Below are positions 6,356 to 7,243 of a stretch of DNA of 7,243 nucleotides, piece by piece. The notes under the pieces were generated by a model, which saw nothing but the letters and a program-made list of their open reading frames with translations, was not told where the DNA came from and did no database searches. The DNA is from Bifidobacteriaceae bacterium (GTDB taxonomy: Bacteria > Actinomycetota > Actinomycetes > Actinomycetales > Bifidobacteriaceae). The first letter of the stretch is position 1, and each line of letters starts with the position of its first letter. The stretch is taken from NCBI GenBank assembly GCA_030530905.1, contig JAUMUB010000023.1, positions 5,232 to 12,474 of the forward strand, in the 5' to 3' direction. Position numbers and translations under genes: made by a program.

Positions 6356-6375
6356 TGTTTCATGCGTAAGCTGAT

Positions 6376-6410
6376 ATGATTAACTCATGATTATTCAGTG
6401 TGCGTTAATC
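6376..6410. repeat. Short direct and inverted repeats upstream of the nnr promoter
   Basis: ATGATTA occurs at 6376-6382 and again at 6387-6393, exactly 11 bp apart (one helical turn), starting about 20 bp upstream of the -35 box of nnr. Overlapping this, GATTAAC (6378-6384) and GTTAATC (6404-6410) form perfect 7-bp inverted arms with a 19-nt spacer, just past the ABC-F stop. The direct repeats could be activator sites and the dyad a weak 3' structure for the ABC-F message; neither is proven. Confidence 0.3.
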
Positions 6411-7243
6411 TACTCTTCGGCAACTAAATCAAAGTAGCTATCATTCCACAAATCTTCATCACCATCTGGCATTAATAGTACTCGCTCTGGATTCAACGCT
6501 TTTACCGCACCCTCATCATGAGTGACAAGAACAATAGCGCCCTCATATTTTGCAATTGCTTTAAGAATTTCATCACGAGATGCAGGGTCTAAATTGTTAG
6601 TCGGCTCGTCAAGCAGAAGAACATTAGCTCCAGAAGTAACCAAAGTAGCAAGAGATAATCGCGTTTTTTCGCCACCCGATAGCACTCGTGCTGGCTTCAT
6701 TGCATCATCTCCTGAAAATAGGAAACTACCAAGAATAGAACGCGCATGAGTATCATCAAGCTCAGGTGCTGCATGTTGCAAATTCTCTAACACAGTATCA
6801 TCTAAAGCTAAGGTATCGTGCTCTTGTGCGAAATAGCCAATCTTACAACCGTGACCATAGTCAACAGTGCCAATATCAGGTGTTTCTTCACCTGCTAAAA
6901 TACGCAAAGTGGTAGTTTTACCAGCGCCATTGTAACCTAAAATAACTACGCGAGAGCCCTTGTCAATAGCAAGATTAATGCCAGTAAAAATAATATTTGA
7001 ACCATACGCTTTAGAAATATCCTTAGCCATAATGGGAGTACGACCACAAGGAGCAGGCTCAGGGAACCGAATATCAGCAACTTTTTCTTTCGACTGCGCT
7101 TCACTGGTTCCTTCTAACAAACGCTCAGCACGGCGCATCATATTCTGCGCCGCAACAGCCTTAGTAGCTTTAGCATGTAAACGCATACCTTGCTTCATAA
7201 GTCGCTCCGCCTTTTTCTCGGCAACCTCGCGCTCGCGACGACG
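6410..7243 (-). CDS. ABC-F family ATPase (C-terminal part, continues past the right edge)
   Basis: The frame is open to the window edge, so only the last 277 residues are seen; the ATG at 7198 is an internal methionine. The fragment starts with a charged, arginine/lysine/glutamate-rich helix (RRREREVAEKKAERL...), the interdomain linker typical of ABC-F proteins. The second ATP-binding cassette follows: Walker A GYNGAGKTT (fragment residues 103-111), Q-loop FAQE (138-141), signature LSGGEKTRLSLA (188-199), Walker B LLLDEPTNNLD with the ABC-F-type DEPTNNLD, and the H-loop THDE (His242). There are no membrane segments. ABC-F proteins bind ribosomes at the E site and act as translation factors or, in some branches, protect against ribosome-targeting antibiotics; the branch cannot be decided without the first cassette. 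The cassette ends shortly after the H-loop region, with no extra C-terminal domain. Confidence 0.92.
   Translation of the reverse strand, partial: RRREREVAEKKAERLMKQGMRLHAKATKAVAAQNMMRRAERLLEGTSEAQSKEKVADIRFPEPAPCGRTPIMAKDISKAYGSNIIFTGINLAIDKGSRVVILGYNGAGKTTTLRILAGEETPDIGTVDYGHGCKIGYFAQEHDTLALDDTVLENLQHAAPELDDTHARSILGSFLFSGDDAMKPARVLSGGEKTRLSLATLVTSGANVLLLDEPTNNLDPASRDEILKAIAKYEGAIVLVTHDEGAVKALNPERVLLMPDGDEDLWNDSYFDLVAEE

Noticed and set aside
6522..6749. A 75-aa open frame on the + strand opposite the ABC-F gene
   Set aside because: It is the antisense of the Walker B and signature region and shows no features of its own.
1..7243. Defence system, mobile element, CRISPR array or biosynthetic cluster
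   Set aside because: All coding space is explained by housekeeping families; no transposase, integrase, nuclease, repeat array or tRNA-like sequence was seen.

Overview
The window looks like ordinary chromosomal DNA of a low-GC member of the Bifidobacteriaceae. Gardnerella or a close relative is the best guess. The reasons are a base composition near 40-45% GC in the stretches I counted, the pyrF-pyrK-pyrD-pyrE gene order with an actinobacterial type 2 PyrF, and the overall look of the HAD, Nnr and ABC-F proteins. The assignment is inference from protein character; no database was searched. I see no CRISPR array, tRNA, rRNA, insertion sequence, phage gene or defence gene.

Left part (1-2893, + strand): the distal end of a de novo pyrimidine operon. 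It holds the end of pyrF (OMP decarboxylase), then pyrK and pyrD (the two subunits of NAD-linked class 1B dihydroorotate dehydrogenase), then pyrE (orotate phosphoribosyltransferase). The genes are packed with 8 nt, a 1-nt overlap and 1 nt between them, so they are probably co-transcribed and translationally coupled. Together they oxidise dihydroorotate to orotate (PyrD/PyrK), attach it to PRPP (PyrE) and decarboxylate OMP to UMP (PyrF). A 15-bp-stem hairpin at 2856-2893 separates pyrE from the convergent gene that follows.

Right part (2938-7243, all - strand): read in the direction of transcription, the order is an ABC-F ATPase (its start lies beyond the right edge), then nnr (a fused NAD(P)H-hydrate epimerase/dehydratase with its own well-formed promoter), then a HAD-family hydrolase 33 nt after nnr and probably in the same transcript, then a LysR regulator with its own promoter. 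The LysR promoter sits so close to the ATG that the mRNA is probably leaderless. nnr plus the HAD hydrolase may form a small metabolite-repair unit.

The most unusual signal is inside nnr. The half coding for the epimerase domain (about 5540-6300) has strand asymmetry opposite to every other coding stretch I sampled here. Its third codon positions are A/C-rich, while the kinase-like half and the neighbouring genes are T/G-rich. The switch falls near the domain boundary and near a 26-bp almost perfect palindrome. This suggests a mosaic gene, but that is inference. I did not find a convincing undescribed biological system.
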